The notes under the pieces are model-generated. The model searched no databases and had not been told where the DNA came from. It worked only from the letters and a program-made list of their open reading frames with translations. This document shows positions 44,363 to 52,950 of a stretch of DNA of 64,000 bases, piece by piece; position 1 is the first letter of the stretch; each line of letters begins with the position of its first letter. The stretch spans positions 62,001-126,000 of the forward strand of contig NZ_JAPNLM010000011.1 in NCBI RefSeq assembly GCF_026627255.1, given 5' to 3'. The DNA is from Streptomyces antarcticus. GTDB taxonomy: Bacteria; Actinomycetota; Actinomycetes; Streptomycetales; Streptomycetaceae. Both the position numbers and the translations under genes were made by a program.

Positions 44363-44965
44363 ATGAGAGCCCTGGCGGCACTACGCGATCACGATCACCG
44401 GCTGACCCGCCGCATCGCGGCCTGGGACTCTCCGTGGGCGCGTCTCCTGCTGCCGCCGGTCGAGGACGCGGCCGAGCACACCAAGCTCTGGTGGGCGGCC
44501 GCAGTCGCCATGGCCGCCGTCGGCGGCCCGAGAGGACGCCGCGCCGCGGCGACCGGAATCGCGGCCATGGCTCTGGCGGAACTGCTGTCCGACCAAGTCG
44601 CCAAGAAACTCGTCGAGCGGCGGCGCCCACCGAAGGAATGGATCCCCCACGACGGTGTCGAGGACCGGCCCGACAGCTCCTCCTTCCCCTCCGGGCACAC
44701 CGCCGCCGCCCTCGCCTTCGCCGCCGCCGTAGCCCCCGCCTGGCCCGCAGCCGGTGCCGCCTGCGCCGTGCCCGCCCTCATGGTGGCGGTCGGACGGGTC
44801 CACAGCGGCGCGCACTATCCCTCGGACGTCGCCGCGGGGGCCGCGATCGGCCTGGCCAGCGTCGGCCTCGTCCGGTCGGTCCTCGGCCTGCTGTCGCGCC
44901 GTCTTCCGTACGGCAGGGGCCTTTCGGGCGGGTGTCGGCGCCGTTGCGGGGTAGTCGCGCCGTAA
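44363..44965 (+). CDS. PAP2-family phosphatase
   Basis: ATG 44363 is preferred because of GGGGAAA upstream; a GTG at 44321 overlapping the BrkB stop would add 14 residues. The 200-residue protein carries all three PAP2 motifs: KKLVERRRP, SSFPSGHTAA and the final GRVHSGAHYPSD. Several short hydrophobic helices place it in the membrane. PAP2 enzymes dephosphorylate lipid phosphates such as undecaprenyl pyrophosphate or phosphatidate. Close linkage to BrkB suggests a joint envelope role. The C-terminus ends with a basic Cys-containing tail. Confidence 0.88.
   Translation: MRALAALRDHDHRLTRRIAAWDSPWARLLLPPVEDAAEHTKLWWAAAVAMAAVGGPRGRRAAATGIAAMALAELLSDQVAKKLVERRRPPKEWIPHDGVEDRPDSSSFPSGHTAAALAFAAAVAPAWPAAGAACAVPALMVAVGRVHSGAHYPSDVAAGAAIGLASVGLVRSVLGLLSRRLPYGRGLSGGCRRRCGVVAP
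44930..44954 (+). promoter_or_regulatory. Possible SigB-type stress promoter
   Basis: GGGT at 44930-44933 and GGGTAG at 44949-44954, 15 nt apart, resemble the Streptomyces general-stress pattern GNNT-N14-16-GGGTAC/T, 46 nt before the DUF1508 start. The -10 has a mismatch at its last base, and the site overlaps the end of the PAP2 gene, so this is a weak proposal. Confidence 0.25.
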
Positions 44966-45000
44966 CGACGGCATGCACATCTCAACAAGGAGGTTCCGCT

Positions 45001-45198
45001 ATGGCGGCTCGCTTCGAGGTCCGGCACCAGCCCGCCCAGGGCTATCACTTCGTGCTGATCGCCACCAACGGCCAGGTGATCGCTACCAGTCAGCACTACG
45101 AGACCCACCGCTCCTGCCTGAACGGCATCGACTCGGTCAAGCGCAATGCCGACGCCCCCGTCCAGGACACCACGGACAACGCCGGGTCGAGCAGCTGA
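45001..45198 (+). CDS. DUF1508 (YegP-like) protein
   Basis: ATG 45001 has an ideal AAGGAGG upstream. The 65-residue protein has a single DUF1508 unit: FEVRHQPAQGYHFVLIATNG, QVIATSQHYETHRSCLNGID and SVKRNA. The fold is a small beta-alpha unit of unknown role, often linked to stress. It is followed after about 50 bp by the holin-like gene. It is intact. Confidence 0.9.
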   Translation: MAARFEVRHQPAQGYHFVLIATNGQVIATSQHYETHRSCLNGIDSVKRNADAPVQDTTDNAGSSS

Positions 45199-45249
45199 CC
45201 GACGTGTCGCACGTTCCGACAGATGGAGGGAAGGCAAGGTGACCTCATC

Positions 45250-45663
45250 ATGGGCACGGTAGAGCGACAGGCCCCCGCCACCGACGACTCGGTGGGCGTC
45301 CTGGTCTCACGCGCTTCACAGCAGATCTCGGAGCTGGTCCGCGAGGAGATGCAGCTGGCGCGGTCGGAGATGACCCAGAAGGGCAAGCGTTTCGGGAAGG
45401 GCGGCGGCCTCGTCGGCACCGCAGGGATCATCGGCATCCTGGCACTCCAGGCCCTGGCCGCAACCTGCATAGCCGCTCTCGCGTTGGTCCTGCCGGTGTG
45501 GGCGGCAGCCCTCATCATCACCGCGGTCCTGGGGATCGTCGCTGCCGTGACCGGGCTGGCCGGGAAGAAGCAGCTCGCCAAGGCCGGCACCCCCGCCCCC
45601 GAACAGACCATCGACAGCGTCAAGGCCGACCTGGCCGAGATCAAGGAGAAAGCACACCGATGA
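45250..45663 (+). CDS. Holin-superfamily-like membrane protein (actinobacterial)
   Basis: ATG 45250 is preferred over the in-frame 45223 because GGGAAGGCAAGG sits just before it. The 137-residue protein starts with an amphipathic helix (SRASQQISELVREEMQLARS) and has two membrane helices (GIIGILALQALAATCIAALA, LVLPVWAAALIITAVLGIVA). The acidic C-terminus ends KADLAEIKEKAH. This is the phage_holin_3_6/DUF1469 type, chromosomal and not phage. It overlaps the DUF3618 gene by 4 nt, a linkage common in Streptomyces. Confidence 0.88.
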   Translation: MGTVERQAPATDDSVGVLVSRASQQISELVREEMQLARSEMTQKGKRFGKGGGLVGTAGIIGILALQALAATCIAALALVLPVWAAALIITAVLGIVAAVTGLAGKKQLAKAGTPAPEQTIDSVKADLAEIKEKAHR

Positions 45664-46142
45664 ACGACGACCCCCGAACCAGCATCGGCACCCCCACCCC
45701 CAGCACCCCCGCCACCGAGGAACTGCGCGAGCAGGTCGCGCGCACCCGCGACGAGCTCGGACAGACCGTCGAAGCCCTCGCCTCGAAGGCCGACATCAAG
45801 GCCCGAGCGAAGGAGAAGGCGGCCGCGGTCAAGGGGCAGGCCGCCGAGAAGGCCGCCCTGGTCTCCGACCAGATCCGCGAGAAGGCGGAGCAGGCCGCAC
45901 ACATGGTGAAGGACAAGACACCCGATCCCCTCCTGGAGAAGACCGCGCAGGCCGCAGCCCAGGTGCGCCAGAGCGCGACCAAGGCGGGCCACTACGCGGC
46001 GGACAAGACGCCCGACCCCCTCCTGGAGAAGGCCGGGCAGGCAGCGACGGCCGCACGCGCCAACCGCACCCCCCTCCTGGCGGTCGGCGCTGCCCTGGTC
46101 GTCTTCCTGCTGGTGCGCCGCAGCCGCGGACGCCGCCGATGA
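45660..46142 (+). CDS. DUF3618 membrane-anchored helical protein
   Basis: ATG 45660 overlaps the holin-like stop. The 160-residue protein opens with the DUF3618 motif EELREQVARTRDELGQTVEA and LASKADIKARAKEKAA, continues as charged Ala/Lys-rich helix containing two copies of DKTPDPLLEK spaced about 35 residues apart, and ends with a C-terminal membrane helix (LLAVGAALVVFLLVRRSRGR). It probably faces the cytoplasm with a tail anchor. It overlaps the DUF4235 gene. Confidence 0.88.
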   Translation: MNDDPRTSIGTPTPSTPATEELREQVARTRDELGQTVEALASKADIKARAKEKAAAVKGQAAEKAALVSDQIREKAEQAAHMVKDKTPDPLLEKTAQAAAQVRQSATKAGHYAADKTPDPLLEKAGQAATAARANRTPLLAVGAALVVFLLVRRSRGRRR

Positions 46143-46405
46143 AAGCGTCCAAAATCGCCTACAAGCCGGTCGGGCTGGCCCTGGGCGCCCTCAGCGGCGT
46201 GATCGCGGGCGCCGCCTTCAAGCAGGCGTGGAAGATCATCGAAGGTGAAGGCGACGCCCCCGACGCCACCGACGAGGACCGCCCATGGCAGCAGATCCTG
46301 CTCGCCGCCGCCATTCAGGGCGCCATCTTCGCCGTGGTCAAAGCCTCGGTCGACCGCTCGGGTGCCGTGGCCGTACGGCGTCTGACGGGCACCTGGCCGG
46401 GCTGA
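46139..46405 (+). CDS. DUF4235 membrane protein
   Basis: ATG 46139 overlaps the DUF3618 stop. The 88-residue protein has the family layout: KIAYKPVGLALGALSGVIAG as first helix, an acidic loop (GEGDAPDATDEDR) and WQQILLAAAIQGAIFAVVKA as second helix. The function is unknown. Holin-like, DUF3618 and DUF4235 genes in a row form a conserved actinobacterial envelope module. Confidence 0.88.
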   Translation: MKASKIAYKPVGLALGALSGVIAGAAFKQAWKIIEGEGDAPDATDEDRPWQQILLAAAIQGAIFAVVKASVDRSGAVAVRRLTGTWPG

Positions 46406-46494
46406 CCCGCCGCGGTGCCGGACACGACCCCGAGTCGGCCGGCACCGCCCGACCATCACCCCTGTTCGACAACGCTCCTTTCCAGGAGGAAGCC

Positions 46495-46815
46495 ATGGCC
46501 GTGTACCACGGTGGTCTGCCCGCCCTGGCCGCCGCAGCTGTTACCGCCGGTGTCCTCGCAGGGCGTTGGTGGTTCACCCGGGCGCTTCGCAACGCCGGAC
46601 ACGGCGCCAGCGCCGCCCGCGCCCCGTGGCGCCGGACAGCACCCTCTCCCGCCGGTGCCGGCGCCGGACACGAGCGGGTGGCCAGTCTGCACGCCGCCTT
46701 CCTCGACCGGACGGACGACCGAGCGCTGAGGGCGACCGATGCGCATCTTGAGCAGTACTGGGAGAACATCGTTCTGCTCTACCCGAGTTCCGACACGAAC
46801 CGCAGCCAGAGCTGA
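46495..46815 (+). CDS. Small membrane-anchored hypothetical protein
   Basis: ATG 46495 follows AGGAGGA. The 106-residue protein has an N-terminal helix (LPALAAAAVTAGVLAGRWWF), a flexible Ala/Pro-rich middle, and a C-terminal amphipathic part (RALRATDAHLEQYWENIVLL). No family is recognised. It lies 89 bp after the DUF4235 gene on the same strand and may share its transcript. Confidence 0.6.
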   Translation: MAVYHGGLPALAAAAVTAGVLAGRWWFTRALRNAGHGASAARAPWRRTAPSPAGAGAGHERVASLHAAFLDRTDDRALRATDAHLEQYWENIVLLYPSSDTNRSQS

Positions 46816-47231
46816 CGGCTGCGCCAGGGCAACAACGCTCTGGCCGGGCCGTCGAGGACGGGCCGTCGACGACACCGCGCTCCTGGTTGCGCATCCCTGA
46901 CCGCCCACCGATGCCGAGGGCCCCCGCCCTGCACCACCGAGCGGCCCCTCCCTCTCCTCCGATGAGCGGCTGAGCTACCTCGAGCGCCGCTCGCAGACGT
47001 GCACCGGCTGGTCGATGTGCTGGGCGACGAAGGCTCGCGCCATCTCGCCTTGGACGCGGGGGACCGGACGGAGCGGGTACGGCAGGTGGCCGAAGCGACG
47101 GCCGAGAGCTGCGGGGACGCGAACGTGGGTCAGGCGCGCACGGCGTCGCTGGAGCGGTCGGCGCACCAGCACAAGGGGCACCAGCACAAGGGGCACCGGT
47201 GCACATCGGTGAGCTGCACTTCCGGCCCTCG
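46816..47231. other. Intergenic region without a supported gene
   Basis: The 416 bp have no convincing coding signature. At about 47160-47195 the 15-bp unit CACCAGCACAAGGGG occurs twice in tandem. The 3' end of the TetR gene borders it on the right. Confidence 0.45.
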
Positions 47232-47840
47232 TCAGACGTGGCCAGCCAGGTCGTGGCCGGTGACGGCGCGGGCGTAGGCCCACAGGGCGGTGACTACTTC
47301 GGTGCGGGTGCGGCGGCTGGCGAGGACCTCCATCTGATAGCCGTCCTCCATGGCGACGAAGCTGGCGGCGAGCAGGCGGGGCGGGTCCTTCAGGGCGAAG
47401 TGCCCTTGGGCTTGGCCCAGGACCAGGATGGCCGAATACACGGCGATCTGGCGTTCCGTCAGTGCGCTGTCGAGTGCCGCGGCTCTGGCGTCGCGCAGAC
47501 AGCGGGGCCAGTACTCGAAGAGCAGCCGGGTCAGCGCGTCGTCGGGGCCACTGGCGACGCCCTTGTCGATGCAGGCCCACAGCTGGTCGCGGGCGTCGGT
47601 GAAGTGGTTCGCTGCCTGCTCACGCTCCTGGCTGTAGCGCTCGATGGCCTGCTGGTAAGCCGCGTGGACCAGGGCGTCCAGGTCGCCGTAGTAGAGCACC
47701 GCGGCGGGCGTGACACCCGCCTCGTCCGCGATGTCGCGCAGGCGCAGACCCTCGAGGCCGCGCACCAGCAGTGCGCGCTCCACCGCCTTGCACAGCTCGG
47801 CCCGCCGGGCCTCCTTGCTGCTGCCCTTCCTGGCCGCCAC
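47232..47840 (-). CDS. TetR-family transcriptional regulator
   Basis: A GTG at 47840 is taken as start, since AAAGGGG precedes it at good spacing; a GTG at 47855 lacks room for a ribosome site. The product has about 202 residues. The HTH reads LCKAVERALLVRGLEGLRLR, DIADEAGVTPAAVLYYG. The rest is a helical ligand/dimer domain. It is divergent from the permease-nitrilase fusion gene. The intergenic region carries a perfect 12-bp inverted repeat over the promoter, which it probably binds. It once likely controlled amine or amino-acid uptake and hydrolysis. Confidence 0.88.
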   Translation of the reverse strand: MAARKGSSKEARRAELCKAVERALLVRGLEGLRLRDIADEAGVTPAAVLYYGDLDALVHAAYQQAIERYSQEREQAANHFTDARDQLWACIDKGVASGPDDALTRLLFEYWPRCLRDARAAALDSALTERQIAVYSAILVLGQAQGHFALKDPPRLLAASFVAMEDGYQMEVLASRRTRTEVVTALWAYARAVTGHDLAGHV

Positions 47841-47872
47841 GCTGGCCCCTTTCACTCCGCAGGTTCTGTTGT

Positions 47873-47936
47873 ACGCAGATTTAACAATAGCCCGCCACCT
47901 ATTGACGGACCAGTGAGGCAGGTCTTAAATCTGCGT
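47873..47936. promoter_or_regulatory. Promoter and probable TetR operator
   Basis: ACGCAGATTTAA (47873-47884) and its exact inverse TTAAATCTGCGT (47925-47936) flank a 40-bp spacer. TTGACG (47902-47907), 17 nt and TTAAAT (47925-47930) make a good plus-strand promoter whose -10 lies inside the right arm. A repressor on the repeat would block transcription of the fusion gene, and the left arm lies just ahead of the TetR gene itself. The sites are visible in sequence; TetR binding is inferred. Confidence 0.65.
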
Positions 47937-47965
47937 TTAACTAACCGCAGGCTTACGGAGGCATC

Positions 47966-48781
47966 ATGACCCACCCGACTGACGCCGAGGCCAGAACCGG
48001 GCCCGTGTCCGCCCCGGCCGGCAAGGGGCTGCGCGGTGGGTCGGTGGGCCTGCTCGCCGCCGTCACCCTCGGTCTGTCGTCCGTCGCCCCCGCTTACAGC
48101 ATCGCCGTCCCGATCCCGGGCCCGCTCACCGACCGGATCTGCGCCCTCGCCGCGGAGACCGGCCTGTGGCTCATCCCGGGGAGCGTCTACGAGCGCGCCG
48201 AGGACGGCAACGTCTACAACACCGCCCTGGCCGTCTCACCCGAGGGTGAGATCGTCGCCCGCTACCGCAAGGTCTTCCCCTGGCAACCCTACGAAAAGAC
48301 CACGCCAGGAAGCGAGTTCACCGTCTTCGACATCCCCGGCGCCGGCCGGGCGGGCCTGGCCATCTGCTACGACGGCTCCTTCCCGGAAACGGTCCGCCAG
48401 CTCGCCTGGCTGGGAGCGGAGATCATCATCCAGCCCACCCTCACCTCGACCCGAGACCGGGAGATGGAGCTCGTCTGCGCCCGCGCCAACGCCTGGACCA
48501 ACCAGGTCTACGTCGTCAACGTCAACGCCTGCGACCCCGCCGGCGTCGGAACCAGCACCATCGTCGACCCCGAGGGCATCGTCCGCCAGCAGGCCGGACC
48601 CGGCGAGGAGATCCTCGTCGACGTCCTCGACCTCGACACCGTCACCCGGGTCCGCAGCTACGGCTCCGCCGGAATCAACCGGCCCTGGAGCCAGCTCGCC
48701 CGGTACGGGGAGTCGGTGCAGCTCCCGATGTACGGCGGGGCGTTTCGCACACCCGGCTGGATGAAGGACGAGACCGTGTAG
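47966..48781 (+). CDS. In-frame fusion of a permease N-terminus and a nitrilase-family C-terminus
   Basis: ATG 47966 follows GGAGG and opens 271 residues. Residues 1-50 (GKGLRGGSVGLLAAVTLGLS, SVAPAYSIAV) are the start of an APC-type amino-acid permease with its first membrane helix. From about residue 53 the protein switches to a carbon-nitrogen hydrolase: LTDRICALAAETGLWLIPGS, YRKVFPW with the catalytic Lys, and AICYDGSFPE with the catalytic Cys. The first catalytic Glu and N-terminal third of the nitrilase are missing, as is most of the permease. A deletion of former neighbours explains this. The product is probably not an active amidase. Confidence 0.8.
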   Translation: MTHPTDAEARTGPVSAPAGKGLRGGSVGLLAAVTLGLSSVAPAYSIAVPIPGPLTDRICALAAETGLWLIPGSVYERAEDGNVYNTALAVSPEGEIVARYRKVFPWQPYEKTTPGSEFTVFDIPGAGRAGLAICYDGSFPETVRQLAWLGAEIIIQPTLTSTRDREMELVCARANAWTNQVYVVNVNACDPAGVGTSTIVDPEGIVRQQAGPGEEILVDVLDLDTVTRVRSYGSAGINRPWSQLARYGESVQLPMYGGAFRTPGWMKDETV

Positions 48782-48879
48782 CACCCGTGGTCCAACGTGC
48801 AGGGCGTCGGAGGGAGCTTGGGTCGGGACAGGGCGCGCGTCGGGGACCGGGCCTGTACCGGCCCGGATCCGTGATCGTC

Positions 48880-49150
48880 ATTGCCCGACCAGCGTTCAAA
48901 GCACGCATTCAGAACATGCCGTTGTCGTTGGCGGACTGCTTCGGGACGTCCTGGGGGGGGTGGGTTTCGTAGTCGCGGGCCGGGCGGCAGTGGTGCGTGA
49001 GCCGGCCGAAAGTCCGCTCGCCGACCCAGCGCCGTGAAATCACCCTGCACCCTTTCCGGGCAGGGCCGCGGCGGGTGACTTCCCCATCAAAGCCGAGGCG
49101 GGCGCCATGGCCGATGGCTTTGGCCCGGTAGCCGGTGTCGGCCCATGCCT
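48880..49150 (-). pseudogene. IS5-family transposase C-terminal remnant
   Basis: Reading leftward, ADTGYRAKAIGHGARLGFDG, then EVTRRGPARKGCRVISRRW and VGERTFGRLTHHCRPARDYE, THP. The RRWVVERTFGW motif carries the catalytic Glu region of IS5-group transposases, here drifted. No start, N-terminal domain or terminal repeats are visible. It fills the gap between the fusion gene and the ArsR-like gene. Confidence 0.7.
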
Positions 49151-49257
49151 TGGTGATGCGGGCGCGGCATACGCCTGAACGCCCTCACGGGCGCGGCGGG
49201 TTGGGGCATGCTGGGGATGCGCTCTCGCGCTCTACTTCGGTAGCAGGAGGCCGGTCG

Positions 49258-50250
49258 GTGTTACGCATTCACTTCACGGCGGAAGACCTCGCCCGGACAC
49301 GGGTGGCCGCAACAATCGGCGTCGCAGCCGAGGTCTACTACAGCCTGGAGCTGCTGAGAGAGAACCGGGAGCTTCCTCACTTCCGCTCGTGGCGGTCAGC
49401 GGTCGCAGGCCGGATGGGAGCGGACACGCGCCCCTTGACGTCCCTGGTTCCCGTGCGCGGTCCCGGGCTTGATCTGCTGGCCCTGATGGGCGATGTGCCC
49501 TCTTTGAACCACGCCGTGGACAACCTGCTGCACGCCCCGGTGTCCCGGCTGCGACGCGAGTTCGAGGGACTCGCTTTCCACCCCGGGCACCTGCCGTGGG
49601 CCAGGCGGGTGTCTGAGGGCGACCGCGACGCGCGGCGGGAGCTCGCCGAGGCCTTGCGCGCCTGCCATCGGCTGACGGTGGAGCCCTACTGGCATCGAGG
49701 GCGGTCCGAACTGGTCGCGCTGTCCACCCGTTGCGCGAATCTGGTGTTGGAGGGAGGCATCGATCTGCTGCTGCGTTCGGTCTGCGCCCCACTGGTCCGC
49801 TGGCGTCCGCCGGTGCTCGAAGCTCCCTACCCGCGCCGGGTTGAGGTACGTCTCCAGGGAAGGGGGCTGATCATCACGCCCACGGTCTTCTCGAAGGACG
49901 CGGTGAGCTTTCTGTGGGACCCGCTCGATGCCGCCCGACCACCCCGGCTGACCGTGCCGGCTCTCCGTCGGCCGCTGATCGGTACCGGACCGGCAGAAGC
50001 GGACGGCTCCGCCGGGCGGAACCTGGAGTCTCTGCTCGGCCGCACGCGAGCTGCCGCCCTGCATGTGACAGCAGAAGGCTGCACAACGAGCGAACTGGCC
50101 CGGCGCCTCAACGTCACGGCCGCAGCGGCCAGTCAGCACGCGACCGTACTGCGGAACACGGGCCTCATCACCACCAGCCGCCGAGGCGGATCTGTGCTGC
50201 ACCTCATCTCCCCCCTCGGGCTGGCCCTTCTGGGGACAGGTGTGCCCTGA
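49258..50250 (+). CDS. ArsR-like winged-helix regulator with DUF5937
   Basis: GTG 49258 is chosen because GCAGGAGG precedes it; 330 residues. The N-terminal 200 residues (LRIHFTAEDLARTRVAATIG, then DLLALMGDVPSLNHAVDNLL) match DUF5937, a domain found before ArsR-type HTH in actinobacteria. The C-terminal 70 residues hold the winged helix (LLGRTRAAALHVTAEGCTTS, ELARRLNVTAAAASQHATVL). No cysteine metal site is visible in the recognition helix. It likely represses an adjacent or distant gene; the ligand is unknown. Confidence 0.87.
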   Translation: MLRIHFTAEDLARTRVAATIGVAAEVYYSLELLRENRELPHFRSWRSAVAGRMGADTRPLTSLVPVRGPGLDLLALMGDVPSLNHAVDNLLHAPVSRLRREFEGLAFHPGHLPWARRVSEGDRDARRELAEALRACHRLTVEPYWHRGRSELVALSTRCANLVLEGGIDLLLRSVCAPLVRWRPPVLEAPYPRRVEVRLQGRGLIITPTVFSKDAVSFLWDPLDAARPPRLTVPALRRPLIGTGPAEADGSAGRNLESLLGRTRAAALHVTAEGCTTSELARRLNVTAAAASQHATVLRNTGLITTSRRGGSVLHLISPLGLALLGTGVP

Positions 50251-50468
50251 CGGAACCGTGAGGCCCGAGGGCACCGCGGCGTCTGACCGGTGAGCGCAGC
50301 GCCGCCCTACTTGGGCGCCCCGGCGCCCCCGGGCACTCGTGCCGAGGTGCGCAAGGCGCCGCGCCCGCCGTCCCGCCCCCTTTAAGCTGTGACTTAAAAG
50401 GTGGGCCGCAGTTGGCCGACGGCCCAGGATGTGAAGCCTCAACCGGCTCATCCCATCCTGGAGATCAC

Positions 50469-50915
50469 ATGAAGACTCATCTCGCCGCCGCCCTCGGTTC
50501 CGTCGTGCTGACCGCGGGCACCTTGCTGGGCGCTCCCGCCGCCGGCGCGCAGACCGCGACCGCGACCGCCTATCCCACCAGCCCCTTCAACATCGAATTC
50601 GGCGCCACGTGGACCAGGGGAACCGTCACTTGGTACAACCGGTCGGTCCGAGTCGTCGGGCAGCACAGGTCCGCGGTGGGGGACAGTCCGGTCACGTGCC
50701 GGACCACGTGGGCTTACACCCTCCAAGGGGACCGTGCCGTGATCGGCATGGGCGGCGGCTCCCCGATCGCCTGCGGCACCATCAAGCCCTACGACTTCTT
50801 CGTCCCCGCGGACAAGCCCGGCGGTGCCGCGTACGTCAGGGTCTGTCTCGATGACGGGAACCTCAAGGACCTCGCGTGCCAGCTCATCGCCAGGCCGCGC
50901 CAGCTCGCGAGCTGA
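50469..50915 (+). CDS. Secreted protein with four cysteines
   Basis: ATG 50469 is preceded by CTGGAGA. The 148-residue precursor has a Sec signal (KTHLAAALGSVVLTAGTLLG, APAAGAQ) and a mature part of about 120 residues rich in beta-type sequence (FGATWTRGTVTWYNRSVRVV), with cysteines in VTCRTTW, IACGTIK, RVCLDD and LACQL that could form two disulfides. I recognise no family. It is an extracellular protein of unknown function. Confidence 0.75.
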   Translation: MKTHLAAALGSVVLTAGTLLGAPAAGAQTATATAYPTSPFNIEFGATWTRGTVTWYNRSVRVVGQHRSAVGDSPVTCRTTWAYTLQGDRAVIGMGGGSPIACGTIKPYDFFVPADKPGGAAYVRVCLDDGNLKDLACQLIARPRQLAS

Positions 50916-50941
50916 GGCCGGCCGGAAGCGCCCGGTCTCAG

Positions 50942-51370
50942 CTACTGGGGACCCGTACCTGGCGGGTGCCGGCGCGGCCGTCGCCCCGGTGAGGTGAGCC
51001 TGCGAACCGCAGGTACCGGCCCCCGTCGCGGTGCGGGGACGCGGCCATCTGGCCGGTGTGAGCCCTCCTTTGAGGGCCCTGACGTGCGATGCGTCGATCG
51101 CCACGTCATCCATGTCCAGCATCCCAGCCGCCCGCAGGTCCGCCAGGAGGGCCTCGTGCGGACGGGGCCACACCCCGGCCTCGGTCCAGTCCCGAGGACG
51201 CGGCAGGCCGTAACACCGCTGCATCCGACCAGCTCGACGGGAACGTCCCGCCAGCTCGCGCCCTTGCACAGCACCTAAACGATGGCCCTCAACGCCGCGC
51301 GGTCATGCACCGGCAACCGCCCCGGGAGCGTGACCGTATGGGGATCGGGGTCGTTGGCACCGGGCCGTGA
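50942..51370 (-). pseudogene. IS5-family transposase fragment with nonsense codon
   Basis: Leftward reading gives PDPHTVTLPGRLPVHDRAAL, RAIV, then a TAG where a residue is expected, VLCKGASWRDVPVELVGCSG, a frameshift, and HEALLADLRAAGMLDMDDVA, IDASHVRALKGG (first catalytic Asp). The rest of the DDE domain is absent. Stop, frameshift and truncation make it inactive. It lies just downstream of the secreted-protein gene on the opposite strand. Confidence 0.75.
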
Positions 51371-51411
51371 CCGGCGACACCCGCTCGCCGGTGGCGCAGC
51401 CTTCCGGGAGG

Positions 51412-51749
51412 TCAGCCTTCCGGGGGGCAGGCGGCGGGATCAGCGGCGCTGTCGCGGAGCTCGAACAGCTCCAGCGCACCTGTCATCTCCAGCAACCGCT
51501 GAAGCCGGGTAGGGACTGGCCCGGCCAGCACCACCGGCCCGGTGCTGCGCAGCCGTATCAACGGTTCAGGAACGACGAGTCCGCGAACGCCACCCGGGCG
51601 ACATCGAGCACGAGCAGCTTCGCCCCGGCCGCGTCCCGGTCGCACGCCGCCGCCGGGACGCCAGCAGTGTCCAGGTCAAAGTCCCCTGTGCGGACGATGA
51701 CGACCGCACCATCCGCTTCGGGCTTCACCGCTACCTTCGGCAGCTCCAT
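51412..51749 (-). pseudogene. STAS anti-sigma antagonist with a single frameshift
   Basis: ATG 51749 opens MELPKVAVKPEADGAVVIVR, TGDFDLDTAG.. and LLVLDVARVAFADSSFLN, a STAS domain with the phosphorylatable DSS motif. Directly after it, the reading shifts by one base near 51560 to LIRLRSTGPVVLAGPVPTRL, QRLLEMTGALELFELRD, the normal second half, stopping at about 51412. A one-nucleotide loss inactivates the gene unless the base call is wrong. It is one of three STAS genes in the window. Confidence 0.72.
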
Positions 51750-51965
51750 AGACCTTCAGCCCGTCACGTTCATCCGCCGAATCCCTGATGCTCCGACCGT
51801 ACGGCCTGCCCCACCGCATGAACACCGGGTCCATCGCATGACACAGGGTCCATCGCCAAAGAGACCTCCATCTGGCTGCGCTCGACGCGCCGGACCGGGG
51901 CGTGACTGGTTGTGTCTGCCGGGTAACGCCCGGCTGTGCGGGCGGTTCGACTCAGTGGAGAACTC

Positions 51966-52808
51966 ATGCACAAGGCAGTCCTCGTGATGGCGCTCGCCGC
52001 CGCCCTGTCCGTGGCCGGACCGGCGGTGGCCGCGGACAGTGACCCGCACGACCACGGCCGGGGCGGTCTGAAGGTGACCGGCCTGACCGACGACCAGCGT
52101 CTGCTGTCGTTCCGCGCCGGCGACCCCGACCGGGTGTCCTCGGCCGGGACCGTCACCGGTCTGGCGGGTGACACGGCGTTGGTCGGGATCGACTACCGCG
52201 TCCAGGACGGTCTGCTCTACGGCGTGGGCAACGCCGGCGGCGTGTATACCCTCGACAGCGCGAACGCCGCCGCGACGAAGGTGTCCCAGCTGAGCATCGC
52301 CCTTCAGGGCACCACTTTCGGGGTGGACTTCAACCCGGCCGCCGACCGGCTGCGGATCATCAGCGACACCGGGCAGAACCTGCGCCACAACGTGAACGTC
52401 GCCACCGGCGGAACCGTCGCCGACATCACGCTCACCACCCCGCCCGCCACCGCCCCCGCCCTCGGCGTGACCGGCGCCGCGTACACGAACAACGACCTGG
52501 ACGCGGCGACGGCCACCAGCCTGTTCGACATCGACACCGCGGGCGACCGCGTGGTGCTGCAGTCCCCGGCCAACTCCGGCACCCTCGCCCCCACCGGCAG
52601 CCTCGGCGTCGACGCGGGACCCAGCGCGGGCTTCGACATCTACTTCTCGCCCCGGGACGGCACCAACCAGGGCTACGCCGCGCTCTCGGTCGGCGGCTCC
52701 TACCGCTTCTACAAGGTCAACCCGCTCACCGGGGCGGCCCGCGACGCCGGCGCCTTCCCCGCGGACCGGCAGGTCTTCGACGTCGCCCTGCCCCTGAACC
52801 AGAGGTAA
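51966..52808 (+). CDS. Secreted DUF4394 protein
   Basis: ATG 51966 follows GTGGAGAAC. The 280-residue precursor has a Sec signal ending Ala-Val-Ala-Ala, a His/Asp-rich spacer, then DUF4394: VTGLTDDQRLLSFRAGDPD, VGIDYRVQDGLLYGVGNAGG, TFGVDFNPAADRLRIISDTG and QNLRHNVN. This domain forms a beta-propeller-like structure; its role is unknown. The gene is intact and monocistronic by spacing. Confidence 0.88.
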   Translation: MHKAVLVMALAAALSVAGPAVAADSDPHDHGRGGLKVTGLTDDQRLLSFRAGDPDRVSSAGTVTGLAGDTALVGIDYRVQDGLLYGVGNAGGVYTLDSANAAATKVSQLSIALQGTTFGVDFNPAADRLRIISDTGQNLRHNVNVATGGTVADITLTTPPATAPALGVTGAAYTNNDLDAATATSLFDIDTAGDRVVLQSPANSGTLAPTGSLGVDAGPSAGFDIYFSPRDGTNQGYAALSVGGSYRFYKVNPLTGAARDAGAFPADRQVFDVALPLNQR

Positions 52809-52950
52809 CGGCTTCGCCGACACCGCACCGCCGTCCGCGCGAGGTTCGGCCTGGGCTGTCCGGGTGGCAAGCGCAGTCACAGGCTGGCGATCACGCTACG
52901 GAGGGCAGGCATCCCAAGAACATCCCCGTACCCCTGTGAAGGAGAGACCC

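Noticed and set aside
45250..46142. A prophage, suggested by the holin-like gene
   Set aside because: No endolysin, integrase or structural genes nearby; the holin-like, DUF3618 and DUF4235 trio is a chromosomal actinobacterial set.
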